DNA from: Agathobacter sp.
GTDB lineage: Bacteria; Bacillota; Clostridia; Lachnospirales; Lachnospiraceae
Assembly (NCBI GenBank): GCA_022775045.1
Contig: JALFLB010000031.1
Location: 1 to 64,000, forward strand
DNA length: 64,000 nucleotides
Direction of reading: 5' to 3'
A program made the translations under genes and the position numbers. Shown here one piece after another: positions 17,736-27,497 of this stretch (within the stretch, counting starts at the first letter, position 1; each line of letters opens with the position of its first letter). The notes below the pieces were generated by a model that was not told the origin of the DNA, made no database searches, and worked only from the letters and a program-made list of their open reading frames with translations.

Positions 17736-18635
17736 GTGAATCGGCTGGTAGTCAGGCATTCATTGTTACTGCTTTTGACGGCTGCAATCTGGGGGGTCGC
17801 ATTCGTAGCACAGAGTGTAGGGATGGATTATGTCGGACCATTTACGTTTACGGCGGTGCGTTCCGTGATCGGAGGGGCAGTGCTTCTTCCAGTGATTGCA
17901 TTTCGAGAGAAAAAGCGGGAGAAGCGACAGGAGAACCATGCCAAAGTAGTAGTGGGGGGGATTCTTTGCGGTACACTGTTATGTATCGCATCAAATTTGC
18001 AGCAGATCGGGATTCAATATACTACCGTTGGAAAGTCGGGGTTTGTGACAGCTATGTATATCGTGCTGGTTCCGATTCTCGGCCTTTTTTTGCATAAAAA
18101 GGCGGGGGCGAAGATCTGGATCGGAGTGGGGCTTGCAGTGTGCGGATTGTATCTGCTCTGTATGACCAGTGGAGAAGTTGTGCTGCAAAGAGGAGATATT
18201 CTGACGCTTCTCTGTGCGCTTGCCTTTTCGTTTCAGATTCTTGCAGTTGATTATTTTGCCCCAATGGTGGATGGTGTGCAGCTCGCCTGCATACAGTTTT
18301 TTGTCTGTGGCTTGCTGTCTTCGGTTCCGATGTTTGTAATCGAGCATCCGGAAATGAAACTCATTTTGGCAGCGTGGGTTCCCATTCTCTACGCTGGTAT
18401 TTTATCTAACGGAGTTGCTTACACCCTGCAGATAGTGGCGCAGCGGGGAATGAATCCGACGGCAGCCTCTCTCCTTATGAGCATGGAGTCGGTATTTTCG
18501 GTTTTGGCCGGCTGGATTTTGCTGCAGCAGAAGATGAGTGTACGAGAGATAATGGGCTGTGTCTTGATGTTCGCAGCGATTATTCTGGTGCAGATGAGGG
18601 GGCAAAAAGAGGATGAAAAGAGGATTTCGAAATGA
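17736..18635 (+). CDS. EamA/DMT-family transporter
   Basis: A 299-residue membrane protein with ten predicted helices arranged as two EamA repeats (about 5-140 and 150-290). Family members export metabolites such as amino acids, including cysteine pathway intermediates in some bacteria. The start is GTG 17736, with GAAGGGG upstream and only two bases between genes. It overlaps the serine acetyltransferase gene by four bases; a link to O-acetylserine or cysteine export is possible but only inferred from that neighbour. Confidence 0.88.
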   Translation: MNRLVVRHSLLLLLTAAIWGVAFVAQSVGMDYVGPFTFTAVRSVIGGAVLLPVIAFREKKREKRQENHAKVVVGGILCGTLLCIASNLQQIGIQYTTVGKSGFVTAMYIVLVPILGLFLHKKAGAKIWIGVGLAVCGLYLLCMTSGEVVLQRGDILTLLCALAFSFQILAVDYFAPMVDGVQLACIQFFVCGLLSSVPMFVIEHPEMKLILAAWVPILYAGILSNGVAYTLQIVAQRGMNPTAASLLMSMESVFSVLAGWILLQQKMSVREIMGCVLMFAAIILVQMRGQKEDEKRISK

Positions 18636-19582
18636 AGAATATAATAGAAAATGAAGTAAATACAATCTTATCTGATATTCTGGAGGATTACCAAAAGGAA
18701 CGCGCGGTTGACAAGATGGATATTTACAATCAGCCAGATAAAGCAGAGATCATGAACATTCTTGATGAATTATTTTCCATTGTATATCCGGGATTTTTTC
18801 GTGATAAGACCCACAAGATCTACAATATTGAGCATACAGTTTCAACTGTGATTGAGGATGTGATGTTTCATCTGAATAAACAGATCATGGTAGTTCTCAA
18901 ATATACAAAGGTTTTTCAGGATGGGGAGGAGGAAAAACTTGAGGAATTTTCGCAGAATGCCTGTGTACAGTTCATGAAGTCCATTCCGAAGGTGCGTGAG
19001 TATCTGGAGACAGATTTGCAGGCAGCTTACGATGGAGATCCGGCGGCACGCAGTAAAGATGAAATCATTTTTTCCTATCCGGGTATTTACGCAATCACAG
19101 TTTACCGTCTGGCACACGAACTGTTCCTTTTGAACGTGCCACTCATTCCTCGTATGATGACAGAGCAGGCTCACAGCAAGACAGGAATTGATATTCATCC
19201 GGGAGCAACAATTGGAAAGTATTTCTTTATTGACCATGGGACCGGAATTGTTGTCGGAGAGACCACAATCATTGGTGAGCATGTGAAGCTTTATCAGGGG
19301 GTTACCCTGGGCGCGCTTTCTACCAAGGGAGGTCAGAAGTTACGGGATGTTCGTCGTCATCCAACAATCAAGGACAACGTAACCATTTATTCAGGAGCAT
19401 CGATTCTCGGCGGAGAGACGGTGATCGAGGAGGGCGTTGTCGTGGGCGGTAACTCCTTTATCACAAAGTCTATCAGTAAGGGAACGAAAGTCAGTGTTAA
19501 AAATCAGGAGCTTGTTTACCACAGCGATGATGAGACACTGCACCAGAATGCTTCCGATGAATCGTGGTTTTATATCATATGA
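18632..19582 (+). CDS. cysE: Serine O-acetyltransferase (EpsC/CysE type)
   Basis: A 316-residue enzyme making O-acetylserine from serine and acetyl-CoA, the carbon acceptor for cysteine synthase. The N-terminal helical domain covers about 1-185. A left-handed beta-helix of hexapeptide repeats follows (about 190-285: GIDIHPGATIGKYFFIDHG, VVGETTIIG, LGALSTKGG). The catalytic His/Asp are expected in DIHPGA...FIDHGTG. The longer N-terminal part fits the EpsC branch. It ends an overlapping four-gene unit and is followed by a strong terminator, with the cysK/sulfate operon starting just beyond. Confidence 0.92.
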   Translation: MKNIIENEVNTILSDILEDYQKERAVDKMDIYNQPDKAEIMNILDELFSIVYPGFFRDKTHKIYNIEHTVSTVIEDVMFHLNKQIMVVLKYTKVFQDGEEEKLEEFSQNACVQFMKSIPKVREYLETDLQAAYDGDPAARSKDEIIFSYPGIYAITVYRLAHELFLLNVPLIPRMMTEQAHSKTGIDIHPGATIGKYFFIDHGTGIVVGETTIIGEHVKLYQGVTLGALSTKGGQKLRDVRRHPTIKDNVTIYSGASILGGETVIEEGVVVGGNSFITKSISKGTKVSVKNQELVYHSDDETLHQNASDESWFYII

Positions 19583-19612
19583 TTAGGAATGCTGGTGTTG
19601 AGCACATAACAT

Positions 19613-19655
19613 ACACCTCGCACGGTTTCAATTATGAAATTGTGCGGGGTTTTTT
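19613..19655 (+). terminator. Intrinsic terminator after cysE
   Basis: CCTCGCACGGTTTCA pairs with TGAAATTGTGCGGGG around a short loop, followed by TTTTTT. Confidence 0.87.
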
Positions 19656-19666
19656 ACGTTAACAAG

Positions 19667-19713
19667 TTAAACCTATAAAACCTATTGACATGATAGGAAT
19701 TTAAGAGTATGAT
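19667..19713 (+). promoter_or_regulatory. Promoter and putative operator of the sulfate assimilation operon
   Basis: TTGACA (19685-19690), a 17-base spacer, TATGAT (19708-19713). Around the -35 box lie TTAAACCTAT (19667-19676) and an inverted pair CCTAT (19681-19685) / ATAGG (19693-19697). The same TTAAACCTA occurs at the metY promoter (29332-29340). I infer a shared operator for the Rrf2/CymR-like regulator encoded at 34562. Confidence 0.65.
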
Positions 19714-19757
19714 AGACAAAGATTCAGACATGGAAGGATATGGAAGGAGCATTATTC

Positions 19758-20687
19758 ATGGGGAAGATCGCAAAGCAGCTAACAGAGCTGATTGGACATA
19801 CACCGCTATTGGAACTGAGCAATTATGAGAGGGAAGAGAAGCTGGAGGCACAACTGATTGCCAAGCTGGAGTACTTCAATCCTCTTGGAAGCGTCAAGGA
19901 TCGTGTTGCCTATGCGATGATCGAACAGGGGATTCGGGATGGTCAGATTAATCAGGACACTGTAATCATTGAACCAACCAGCGGTAACACTGGAATCGGT
20001 CTTGCGTTTGTGACGGCGGCAAAGGGGTTGCACCTGATTCTTACGATGCCGGATACTATGAGCGTCGAGAGAAGGAAGATCGTCAGTGCTCTTGGTGCCG
20101 AGATTGTACTGACGCCGGGGCGCGCGGGAATGCGGGGCGCTATCGATAAGGCGGCACAGTTAAAAGAAGAGTACGGCAACGCCTTCATCCCTCAACAGTT
20201 TGAGAATGAGGCGAATCCCGCTATACATAAGCAGACCACAGCACAGGAAATCTGGGAAGATACGGAGGGACATATCGATATCTTCGTTTCCTCGGTCGGT
20301 ACGGGAGGAACTCTCTCCGGTACGGCAGAGGGACTTCGGGAAAAGAATCCGGGTGTAAAGATTGTTGCGGTGGAACCTTCTGGTTCGGCGGTTCTTTCGG
20401 GAGAGAAGCCGGGACCCCACAAGATTCAGGGAATTGGCGCTGGATTTATTCCTAAGGTTATGCGCATGGATCTGGTGGATGAGATTGTTAAGGTGGAAAA
20501 TGAGGAGGCTTTTGGGACGGCACGTAAGGTGGCGAAGACGGATGGACTTTTGGTTGGAATTTCCTCCGGGGCTGCGCTGTTTGCGGCAACCAAGCTGGCT
20601 CGATGCCCGGAAAATAAAGGAAAGCGGATTGTTGTGCTTCTTCCGGATTCTGGAGAGCGCTACCTTTCCACCTCCTTATTCCAATGA
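19758..20687 (+). CDS. cysK: Cysteine synthase A (first copy)
   Basis: A 309-residue PLP enzyme that makes cysteine from O-acetylserine and sulfide. K47 in GSVKDR is the PLP lysine; [10 protein letters not shown] (about 70-79) and the [14 protein letters not shown] phosphate-binding loop (about 172-185) are intact. ATG 19758 is used because GGAAGGAG lies 8 bases upstream; an ATG 18 bases earlier overlaps that site. It is the first gene of the operon that continues into the sulfate importer, so end product synthesis and sulfate uptake are co-expressed. Confidence 0.95.
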   Translation: MGKIAKQLTELIGHTPLLELSNYEREEKLEAQLIAKLEYFNPLGSVKDRVAYAMIEQGIRDGQINQDTVIIEPTSGNTGIGLAFVTAAKGLHLILTMPDTMSVERRKIVSALGAEIVLTPGRAGMRGAIDKAAQLKEEYGNAFIPQQFENEANPAIHKQTTAQEIWEDTEGHIDIFVSSVGTGGTLSGTAEGLREKNPGVKIVAVEPSGSAVLSGEKPGPHKIQGIGAGFIPKVMRMDLVDEIVKVENEEAFGTARKVAKTDGLLVGISSGAALFAATKLARCPENKGKRIVVLLPDSGERYLSTSLFQ

Positions 20688-20711
20688 TTAGTAACAAATA
20701 CGAGGAGAAAA

Positions 20712-21737
20712 ATGAAGCACAGATCTAAACATGGGAAAAAGAGAATAGGGACTGTGGTAATGCTGGTTTCGGCGCTGATGATGTTGGCTGGATGCGGCAA
20801 TGCAAAGGATGGTGTGCTGACAATCACCAATGTCTCCTACGATCCGACGCGGGAGTTTTACGAGGCATACAACCCACTTTTTGAAACCTACTATCAGAAG
20901 AATTACGGAGAAGAGGTTGAGGTGATTCAGTCCCACGGCGGATCCAGCGCGCAGGCCCGCTCGGTGGTCGAAGGCAGTAACGCTGATGTGGTGACACTTG
21001 CACTGGAGCACGACATCACACTGATTGAGCAGACGAAGCTGATTGAGCCGGGCTGGAAAGAGGAATTTGCCGAAGATTCGGCACCATATACTTCAACAAT
21101 CGTGTTTCTGGTGCGAAGGGGAAATCCAAAGCAGATTCAAGACTGGGATGATCTGGTGAAACCGGATGTGGAGATTATCACACCGGATCCCAAGAGCAGC
21201 GGTGGGGCCTGTTGGAATTTTCTTGCGGCTCTCTCCTATGCAAAGGAGAATTATCACAACACAAATCAGGAACTGGACTTTGTGCAACGTCTGTATGAGC
21301 AGGTGTCCGTCATGGACTCCGGTGCCCGGGGTTCCACCACAACCTTTGTGGAAAACGGCAAGGGGGATGTGCTGATTGCGTGGGAAAACGAGGCGATTGC
21401 AACCATGAAGAACTATCCGGATGAGTATGAGATGATAACACCATCCGTTAGTATTCTGGCGCAGCCAAGTGTGGCGATCGTGGATGACAATGCCAACGCA
21501 AACGGCACTCAGGAAGTCAGTCGGGCTTATCTGGAGTATTTGTACAGCGATGAAGCGCAGCGCCTGGCGGCAGATTATGGATATCGCCCCAGCAATGAAG
21601 AAATCTTACAGGAATTTTCGGATCGCTTTGATCTCAATCTTACGCTGTATACGATAGATGATTACGGCGGCTGGGACAAAGCCTATGAGACTTATTTTGA
21701 CGATGGAGCAATATTTGATGAAATCTACGGTTACTAA
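20712..21737 (+). CDS. cysP: Sulfate ABC transporter substrate-binding lipoprotein
   Basis: A 341-residue extracellular binding protein. A signal peptide with lipobox LAGC (Cys near residue 27) anchors it to the membrane. The mature part has the sulfate-binding family motifs ITNVSYDPTREFYEAYN, SHGGSSAQARSVVEG and PDPKSSGGACWNFLAA, which surround the oxyanion without a counter-ion. It precedes two permeases and an ATPase. Its 3' end overlaps the first permease by 20 bases. Thiosulfate is a possible additional substrate. Confidence 0.94.
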   Translation: MKHRSKHGKKRIGTVVMLVSALMMLAGCGNAKDGVLTITNVSYDPTREFYEAYNPLFETYYQKNYGEEVEVIQSHGGSSAQARSVVEGSNADVVTLALEHDITLIEQTKLIEPGWKEEFAEDSAPYTSTIVFLVRRGNPKQIQDWDDLVKPDVEIITPDPKSSGGACWNFLAALSYAKENYHNTNQELDFVQRLYEQVSVMDSGARGSTTTFVENGKGDVLIAWENEAIATMKNYPDEYEMITPSVSILAQPSVAIVDDNANANGTQEVSRAYLEYLYSDEAQRLAADYGYRPSNEEILQEFSDRFDLNLTLYTIDDYGGWDKAYETYFDDGAIFDEIYGY

Positions 21738-22569
21738 GAAAACAAAAAAAGTAAGAGTGATCCCGGGGTATCACCTGACAATGGGAATTACGGTTACAAT
21801 GCTTTCTCTGATTGTATTGATACCGTTGGCATCGGTGTTTGTATATGCATTGAAACTCTCACCGGCGGAAATCTGGAAATTGATCTCGAAACCAACAGTA
21901 CTGCATGCGTTTCAGACCAGTATCTTGTGTTCCCTGGCAGCAGCTCTGATCAACTGTGTGTTTGGTGTAATCATTGCCTGGGTGCTTGTCAAATATGATT
22001 TTCCAGGCAAACGTATTCTCGACGGATGTATTGAACTCCCCTTTGCACTGCCGACTGCTGTGGCGGGTATTACATTATCAAAACTTTATTCCGAGACAGG
22101 TGCACTCGGGAAGCCTCTTGCGGCGCTTGGTATCAAGGTTTCTTACACCCGTTTGGGGTTAATCATTGCGCTGGTATTTATTGGGATTCCATTTGTTATC
22201 CGGGCAGTGCAGCCAGTGTTGGAGAAACTGGATCATCAGTACGAGGAGGCGGCATTCATGCTGGGTGCAACAAGGGCGCAGACCTTTCGCAGGGTCATCC
22301 TTCCAGAGATGCGTCCGGCAATCCTGACCGGCTTCGGACTGGCATTTGCAAGGGGGCTGGGTGAGTATGGAAGTGTCATTTACATTTCCGGCAACAGTGC
22401 AAAAGAGCAGACTCAGGTCATTTCCTACGTTATCATGCAAAAGCTTGGCTATATTGATTATGCCAGCGCAACCGCCATTGCGTTAGTGATGCTGATTTTG
22501 TCCTTTGTGTTGCTTTTGGCAGTTAATGTTGTGCAGATGCGGCAGGCGTCGAGGACGAACATACTGTAA
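21718..22569 (+). CDS. cysT: Sulfate ABC transporter permease CysT
   Basis: A 283-residue inner membrane permease with six helices and the EAA loop EEAAFMLGATRAQTFRRVILP (about residues 178-198), which contacts the ATPase CysA. I place the start at ATG 21718, inside the end of the binding-protein gene, because the N-terminus KSTVTKKTKKVRVIPGYH fits the family and GGAGC lies upstream; an earlier in-frame ATG exists. Pairs with CysW to form the channel. Confidence 0.93.
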   Translation: MKSTVTKKTKKVRVIPGYHLTMGITVTMLSLIVLIPLASVFVYALKLSPAEIWKLISKPTVLHAFQTSILCSLAAALINCVFGVIIAWVLVKYDFPGKRILDGCIELPFALPTAVAGITLSKLYSETGALGKPLAALGIKVSYTRLGLIIALVFIGIPFVIRAVQPVLEKLDHQYEEAAFMLGATRAQTFRRVILPEMRPAILTGFGLAFARGLGEYGSVIYISGNSAKEQTQVISYVIMQKLGYIDYASATAIALVMLILSFVLLLAVNVVQMRQASRTNIL

Positions 22570-22609
22570 TATTTCGAATGCAATTGCCAGGTAGATAGGA
22601 GAATTTTGT

Positions 22610-23470
22610 ATGAACAACAAAAGTGAAGAGAAGAAAAAGCACATAACAAAAATTATTCTGATCACCATCAGTTATCTCTTTATTGGTGTGATGCTGGTAC
22701 TTCCTCTTTTTTCCATTATCATAGGTGCTTTAAAAGAAGGCTTGGGTTTCTATTTCGAGGCAATCTCCACCGAGTATGTCAGAAGTGCATTGCTTGTTAC
22801 GCTTCTGGCAACCGTGATTGCCGTTGCAGTCAATACATTTTTCGGAATTGTGGCATCGTGGCTTCTGACGAAGTTTTCTTTTCGGGGAAAGCAGGTGCTT
22901 GCAACATTAATTGATATTCCGTTTTCGATTTCACCGGTTATTGTAGGGCTGGCATTCCTAATGACCTTCGGGCGGCTGGGGTGGACTTATCCGGCAATCC
23001 GCGCAATTAATCAGTTTTTTGGAACGAATATCAGGATTACGTTTGCACTGCCGGGGGTGGTGCTTGCAACAATCTTTGTGACATTTCCTTTTGTATCGCG
23101 AGAGGTCATTCCAATTCTGAATGCACAGGGAAAGGACGAGGAGGAAGCGGCAGCGCTCATGGGGGCAAGCGGATTAAAAATTTTTCGCAGGATTACACTT
23201 CCGCAGATGAAATGGGGATTGATCTATGGAATCATCCTCTGCAGTGCAAGAGCTCTTGGGGAGTTCGGGGCGGTCAACGCATTATCTAAGACAAGAGGGG
23301 AGACCTTCACACTTCCGCTGGAAATCGATGCGTTGTATATGTCGGGAACCGACAACTCAATTACGGCGGCGTTTGCGGTATCTTCCATACTGGTGCTGAT
23401 TGCGGTGTTGGTGCTGATCGTTCGCAATATATTTGAGTATCGCAGTAAGAACAAACAGACGGAGCGATAA
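22610..23470 (+). CDS. cysW: Sulfate ABC transporter permease CysW
   Basis: A 286-residue permease with six helices, the second channel subunit of the sulfate importer. The coupling loop EEEAAALMGASGLKIFRRITLP is at about 180-201, and FSISPVIVGLAF plus GEFGAVNALS are typical of CysW. The start follows GATAGGAG at a normal distance. Located between cysT and cysA in the usual order. Confidence 0.94.
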   Translation: MNNKSEEKKKHITKIILITISYLFIGVMLVLPLFSIIIGALKEGLGFYFEAISTEYVRSALLVTLLATVIAVAVNTFFGIVASWLLTKFSFRGKQVLATLIDIPFSISPVIVGLAFLMTFGRLGWTYPAIRAINQFFGTNIRITFALPGVVLATIFVTFPFVSREVIPILNAQGKDEEEAAALMGASGLKIFRRITLPQMKWGLIYGIILCSARALGEFGAVNALSKTRGETFTLPLEIDALYMSGTDNSITAAFAVSSILVLIAVLVLIVRNIFEYRSKNKQTER

Positions 23471-23481
23471 GGAGAAAACGA

Positions 23482-24540
23482 ATGTACGTGGAAATGAAAA
23501 ATATAAACAAAACATACGGGGATTTCAAAGCCTCCGACAATGTCAGTTTCGGCATTGAAAAAGGCAAGCTGGTGGCGCTTCTGGGTCCGTCCGGCAGTGG
23601 AAAGACTACGCTGCTACGCATGATCGCCGGACTTGAGTCACCAAACTCCGGAGATATTTATATTGATGGGCGCCGCGTCAACGATGTTCCGGCGGCAAAA
23701 AGGGGGATTGGATTTGTATTCCAAAGCTATGCACTTTTCCGCTATATGACGGTATATGACAATGTGGCGTTTGGTCTTGAATTGATGAAAATGCCCAAGA
23801 AAGAGATAAAAAAGAGAGTTACCGAACTTTTGGAGCTGACCGGACTTTCCGGAATGGAAAAGAGATATCCGAACCAGCTCTCCGGCGGACAGAGGCAGAG
23901 AGTTGCATTTGCGAGGGCGCTGGCACCGAATCCTCAGGTATTGCTTTTGGATGAACCCTTTGCGGCAATCGATGCGAAGGTGCGCACGGAGCTTCGGACG
24001 TGGCTGCGGGAGATGGTGACAAAGCTTGGTATCACAAGCATTTTTGTAACCCATGATCAGGATGAGGCAGTGGAGGTTGCGGATGAGATCATCATTACGA
24101 ATCATGGGCGGATTGAGCAGATGGGGACACCAATGGAGATTTATAAATCCCCCGATACACCGTTTGTTGCACAGTTTATCGGTCGCTCCTCTGTGGTGGA
24201 GCATTACGAGAGGCTGAGGGGGTTTGATCCGGTTGAAGGTGCAACGCAGGCGGTTGTAAGACCGGAATTCATCCGGGTTTCAAGAAGCGCACCGGACCGC
24301 TACATCAGTGCAACTGAGGACGGCATCGTAAAGGATGTGGTTTTTCGTGGCAACCACCTGGATGTGGTGGTGGACATCAATGGCATCCAGATTGTGGCAG
24401 AACGCTCACTGGAGAAGGATCCTGTGGAGATTGGCGAGCATGTGTATGCGCTGATCTACCGGCTTTACATATTTGATGAGCATCAGACTTACCTGGTGGA
24501 GAATCAGGAGATGCAGGAGGACGATGTATTTTACATTTAG
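23482..24540 (+). CDS. cysA: Sulfate ABC transporter ATP-binding protein CysA
   Basis: A 352-residue ATPase powering sulfate import. Walker A GPSGSGKT (35-42), signature LSGGQRQR, Walker B LLLDEPFAAID and the H-loop THDQDEA are all intact. A C-terminal TOBE-like regulatory domain fills about 235-352. The start at 23482 follows AAGGAG. The gene is 11 bases after cysW and 44 before the APS reductase genes. Confidence 0.94.
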   Translation: MYVEMKNINKTYGDFKASDNVSFGIEKGKLVALLGPSGSGKTTLLRMIAGLESPNSGDIYIDGRRVNDVPAAKRGIGFVFQSYALFRYMTVYDNVAFGLELMKMPKKEIKKRVTELLELTGLSGMEKRYPNQLSGGQRQRVAFARALAPNPQVLLLDEPFAAIDAKVRTELRTWLREMVTKLGITSIFVTHDQDEAVEVADEIIITNHGRIEQMGTPMEIYKSPDTPFVAQFIGRSSVVEHYERLRGFDPVEGATQAVVRPEFIRVSRSAPDRYISATEDGIVKDVVFRGNHLDVVVDINGIQIVAERSLEKDPVEIGEHVYALIYRLYIFDEHQTYLVENQEMQEDDVFYI

Positions 24541-24584
24541 GCGGGCTGTTTTAACAGTGAGCTTCAAAGGAGGAAGACAAGGTT

Positions 24585-26285
24585 ATGAAGATAGAAGAAA
24601 AGCAGATACTGCATACGGACATCTTAATCATTGGTGGTGGGACGGCAGGCTGCTATGCCGCCATGACAATCCGGGAACATTCTGATTATTCGGTTATTAT
24701 TGCAGAAAAGGCAAATATCAAGCGGAGCGGCTGTCTGGCAGCCGGTGTCAACGCATTGAATGCCTACATCACCAAGGGGCATGTCCCGCAGGATTATGTG
24801 GATTATGCTGACAAGGATGCAGACCATATTGTGCGTCAGGATCTCCTGCTTACCATGGCGGAGGGAGTAAACCGTGTAACGGCGAAGATGGAGCAGCTGG
24901 GACTGGTCATTTTAAAGGATGAAAATGGTGAGTATGTTGCAAGGGGAAACCGCAATATCAAGATTAACGGCGAGAACTTTAAACCGCTGCTTGCGGATGC
25001 AGTAAGCAGGTTAGATGATGTGACCGTCATCAATCAGCTGAACATCACGGACTATGTGGTGGAGAAAGGCAGCATCAAAGGCGCTTTCGGATTTTCAATC
25101 GCAGAGAACAAGGCCTATGAGATTCGAGCGAAAAAAGTGCTGATTGCTACAGGGGGAGCAGCAGGACTGTATCGACCGAACAATCCGGGCTTTTCCAGAC
25201 ATAAGATGTGGTACCCGCCATTTAACACGGGGGCGGGATATGCGATGGGCATCCGTGCAGGCGCAGAGATGACAACTTTTGAGATGCGCTTCATCGCTCT
25301 TCGCTGCAAAGATACTATCGCACCGACCGGAACAATTGCGCAGGGGGTTGGGGCGAAGCAGGTCAATTCGTTGGGCGATGTTTATGAAGATAAATACGGA
25401 TTGACCACTTCCCAACGTGTCTACGGCACAGTGAAGGAAAATCTGGAAGGAAGGGGACCGTGTTATCTCAGGACTGAGGGTATTTCGAAGGAGCAGGATG
25501 ATTCTTTGCGGAAGGCGTATCTGAACATGGCGCCGAGCCAGACACTCAAGTGGGTGGAGGCCGGAAAGAATCCAAGTGAACAGAACGTTGAAATTGAAGG
25601 AACCGAGCCTTACATTGTCGGCGGGCATACAGCCAGTGGCTACTGGGTGGATACGAATCGGGAGACGACGATTCACGGACTCTTTGCTGCGGGGGATGTG
25701 GCCGGCGGCTGTCCCCAAAAGTATGTGACCGGAGCCCTTGTGGAGGGCGAGATCGCAGCACTTCGCATGGTGGAGCAGCTGGATGCGGAAGCGGGAGCAC
25801 AGACAACCGGGAGCAGTGAGGAGCAGAAGCTTCTGGATGACAAAGTTGCAGAGTATGACAGTTTTCTGCAGAATGAGAAAGCCATGTTCACGGTAGAACA
25901 GCTGGAGGAAGCAATGCAGAAGGTCATGGATGCCTACGCAGGCGGAATCGGAAGCCATTATCAGTTCAACGAAAAGCAGCTGAAGATGGCGGATGAGAAA
26001 ATAAGACAGCTGCAGACGCTGGTGGAGAATGTGAATGCGGAGGATATGCATGAGCTGATGTTTGTTTATGAGCTGAAGGAGAGGCTGACCGTGTGTCTGT
26101 CCGTCATCGCGCATCTGGAGGCTCGCAAGGAGACCCGCTGGCACAGTTTCGCTGAGAATCTGGATTATCCGAATAAGAGTGATGAGTGGCTGTGTTATGT
26201 GAATTCCCGCATGGAAGACGGTGAATTGAAAATGATTTACCGGGATCTGGTCAAGAAAGGAGAGACCTATGAGCATTGCAATTGA
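24585..26285 (+). CDS. aprA: Adenylylsulfate reductase-like flavoprotein (AprA type)
   Basis: A 566-residue FAD enzyme of the AprA/fumarate-reductase flavoprotein family. The dinucleotide-binding motif IIGGGTAGCYAA is at about 14-25. The FAD-domain segments AKKVLIATGGAAGLY, FNTGAGYAMGIRAGAEM and HGLFAAGDVAGGCPQKYVTGALVEG follow. With the AprB-like ferredoxin it overlaps, and with CysD/CysN next to it, it most likely reduces APS to sulfite. No CysH or APS kinase is present, so this is an assimilatory use of an enzyme type known mainly from dissimilatory sulfate reducers. On sequence alone a fumarate-reductase-like role could not be excluded; the context decides. Confidence 0.85.
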   Translation: MKIEEKQILHTDILIIGGGTAGCYAAMTIREHSDYSVIIAEKANIKRSGCLAAGVNALNAYITKGHVPQDYVDYADKDADHIVRQDLLLTMAEGVNRVTAKMEQLGLVILKDENGEYVARGNRNIKINGENFKPLLADAVSRLDDVTVINQLNITDYVVEKGSIKGAFGFSIAENKAYEIRAKKVLIATGGAAGLYRPNNPGFSRHKMWYPPFNTGAGYAMGIRAGAEMTTFEMRFIALRCKDTIAPTGTIAQGVGAKQVNSLGDVYEDKYGLTTSQRVYGTVKENLEGRGPCYLRTEGISKEQDDSLRKAYLNMAPSQTLKWVEAGKNPSEQNVEIEGTEPYIVGGHTASGYWVDTNRETTIHGLFAAGDVAGGCPQKYVTGALVEGEIAALRMVEQLDAEAGAQTTGSSEEQKLLDDKVAEYDSFLQNEKAMFTVEQLEEAMQKVMDAYAGGIGSHYQFNEKQLKMADEKIRQLQTLVENVNAEDMHELMFVYELKERLTVCLSVIAHLEARKETRWHSFAENLDYPNKSDEWLCYVNSRMEDGELKMIYRDLVKKGETYEHCN

Positions 26286-26583
26286 TTCAATGAAATGTAA
26301 AGGGTGCAGAAAATGTACTACCGTCTGTCCTGGAAGCTTGATTGAACTGGATGAGAATAAAAAAGCGTACATCCGGTACCCGAAGGATTGCTGGGGCTGT
26401 GCTTCGTGTATCAAGGAGTGTGCCTTTGGAGCAATCGCCTTTTATCTGGGGGCGGACATTGGCGGCATGGGAAGTAAGATGACTGTGTCGACAGAGGGAG
26501 ATCTCCTGAACTGGCAGATTGAAAAGACAGATGGAACAAAAGAAGTAATCGCAGTCAACAAAAAGGACGCGAACAAATATTAA
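26269..26583 (+). CDS. aprB: Adenylylsulfate reductase beta-like ferredoxin subunit (AprB type)
   Basis: A 104-residue iron-sulfur protein with two [4Fe-4S] motifs: [13 protein letters not shown] (C9-C12-C15-C19) and [11 protein letters not shown]. It overlaps aprA by 17 bases and would feed electrons to its FAD. Dissimilatory AprB is about 150 residues with a C-terminal tail that wraps the alpha subunit; here only some 45 residues follow the clusters, so the interface must be smaller. Eleven bases separate it from cysD. Confidence 0.88.
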   Translation: MSIAIDSMKCKGCRKCTTVCPGSLIELDENKKAYIRYPKDCWGCASCIKECAFGAIAFYLGADIGGMGSKMTVSTEGDLLNWQIEKTDGTKEVIAVNKKDANKY

Positions 26584-26593
26584 GGAGGACGTT

Positions 26594-27496
26594 ATGAGTG
26601 AATTATCCCATCTTGACGCATTAGAAGCGGAAGCAATTTATATTATCCGTGAAGTGGCAGCTGAGTGTGAAAAGCCGGTTATGCTGTATTCCATTGGAAA
26701 GGACAGCTCAGTCATGCTGCATCTGGCAATGAAAGCATTTTATCCGGAGAAACCACCATTTCCATTTCTTCATGTGAATACCACATGGAAATTCAAGGAG
26801 ATGATTCAGTTCCGTGATGAGACAGCAAAGAAGTTAGGCATTGAAATGCTGGAGTACATCAACGAGGACGGCGTAAAGCAGGGCATCAATCCATTTGACC
26901 ACGGCAGCGCCTACACGGATATCATGAAGACGCAGGCCTTGAAGCAGGCGTTAAATAAATATGGATTTACGGCGGCTTTCGGCGGCGGCCGGAGAGACGA
27001 GGAGAAGTCCCGTGCGAAAGAACGTATCTTTTCCTTCCGAAACGAGAACCACGCATGGGACCCGAAGAATCAGAGACCGGAGATGTGGAAACTGTACAAC
27101 TCCAAGATCCATAAGGGAGAGAGCATCCGTGTGTTCCCAATCTCCAACTGGACGGAGGCCGATATCTGGGAGTACATCAAGCGGGAGAATATTGATATTG
27201 TACCGCTTTACTTTGCAAAGGAGCGACCGGTGATTGAGCGGGATGGCAATCTCATTATGGTGGATGATGACCGTCTGAAGCTTCGCCCGGGAGAGAAGAT
27301 TGAGTACAAGAGCGTGCGATTCCGTACGCTGGGCTGCTACCCGCTGACCGGAGCAACCGAATCCACAGCCACCACGCTGGATGAGATTATCGATGAAACA
27401 TTGAGTGCTGTTGAGTCTGAGCGTACCACCCGTGTTATCGACAACGACGGCGGTGCTGCCAGCATGGAAAAGAGAAAGAGGGAGGGATACTTCTAA
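26594..27496 (+). CDS. cysD: Sulfate adenylyltransferase subunit CysD
   Basis: A 300-residue ATP pyrophosphatase-type enzyme that adenylates sulfate to APS, driven by GTP hydrolysis on CysN. The PP-motif [13 protein letters not shown] lies at about 34-46, [16 protein letters not shown] near 130-145, and [12 protein letters not shown] near 248-259. Length is that of the family. It sits between the APS reductase genes and cysN. Confidence 0.96.
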   Translation: MSELSHLDALEAEAIYIIREVAAECEKPVMLYSIGKDSSVMLHLAMKAFYPEKPPFPFLHVNTTWKFKEMIQFRDETAKKLGIEMLEYINEDGVKQGINPFDHGSAYTDIMKTQALKQALNKYGFTAAFGGGRRDEEKSRAKERIFSFRNENHAWDPKNQRPEMWKLYNSKIHKGESIRVFPISNWTEADIWEYIKRENIDIVPLYFAKERPVIERDGNLIMVDDDRLKLRPGEKIEYKSVRFRTLGCYPLTGATESTATTLDEIIDETLSAVESERTTRVIDNDGGAASMEKRKREGYF

Positions 27497-27497
27497 G

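Noticed and set aside
25095-26414. Long minus-strand open frame of about 439 codons opposite aprA
   Set aside because: It is the complement of a clearly recognised gene, with histidine- and leucine-rich composition and no ribosome binding site or family match.
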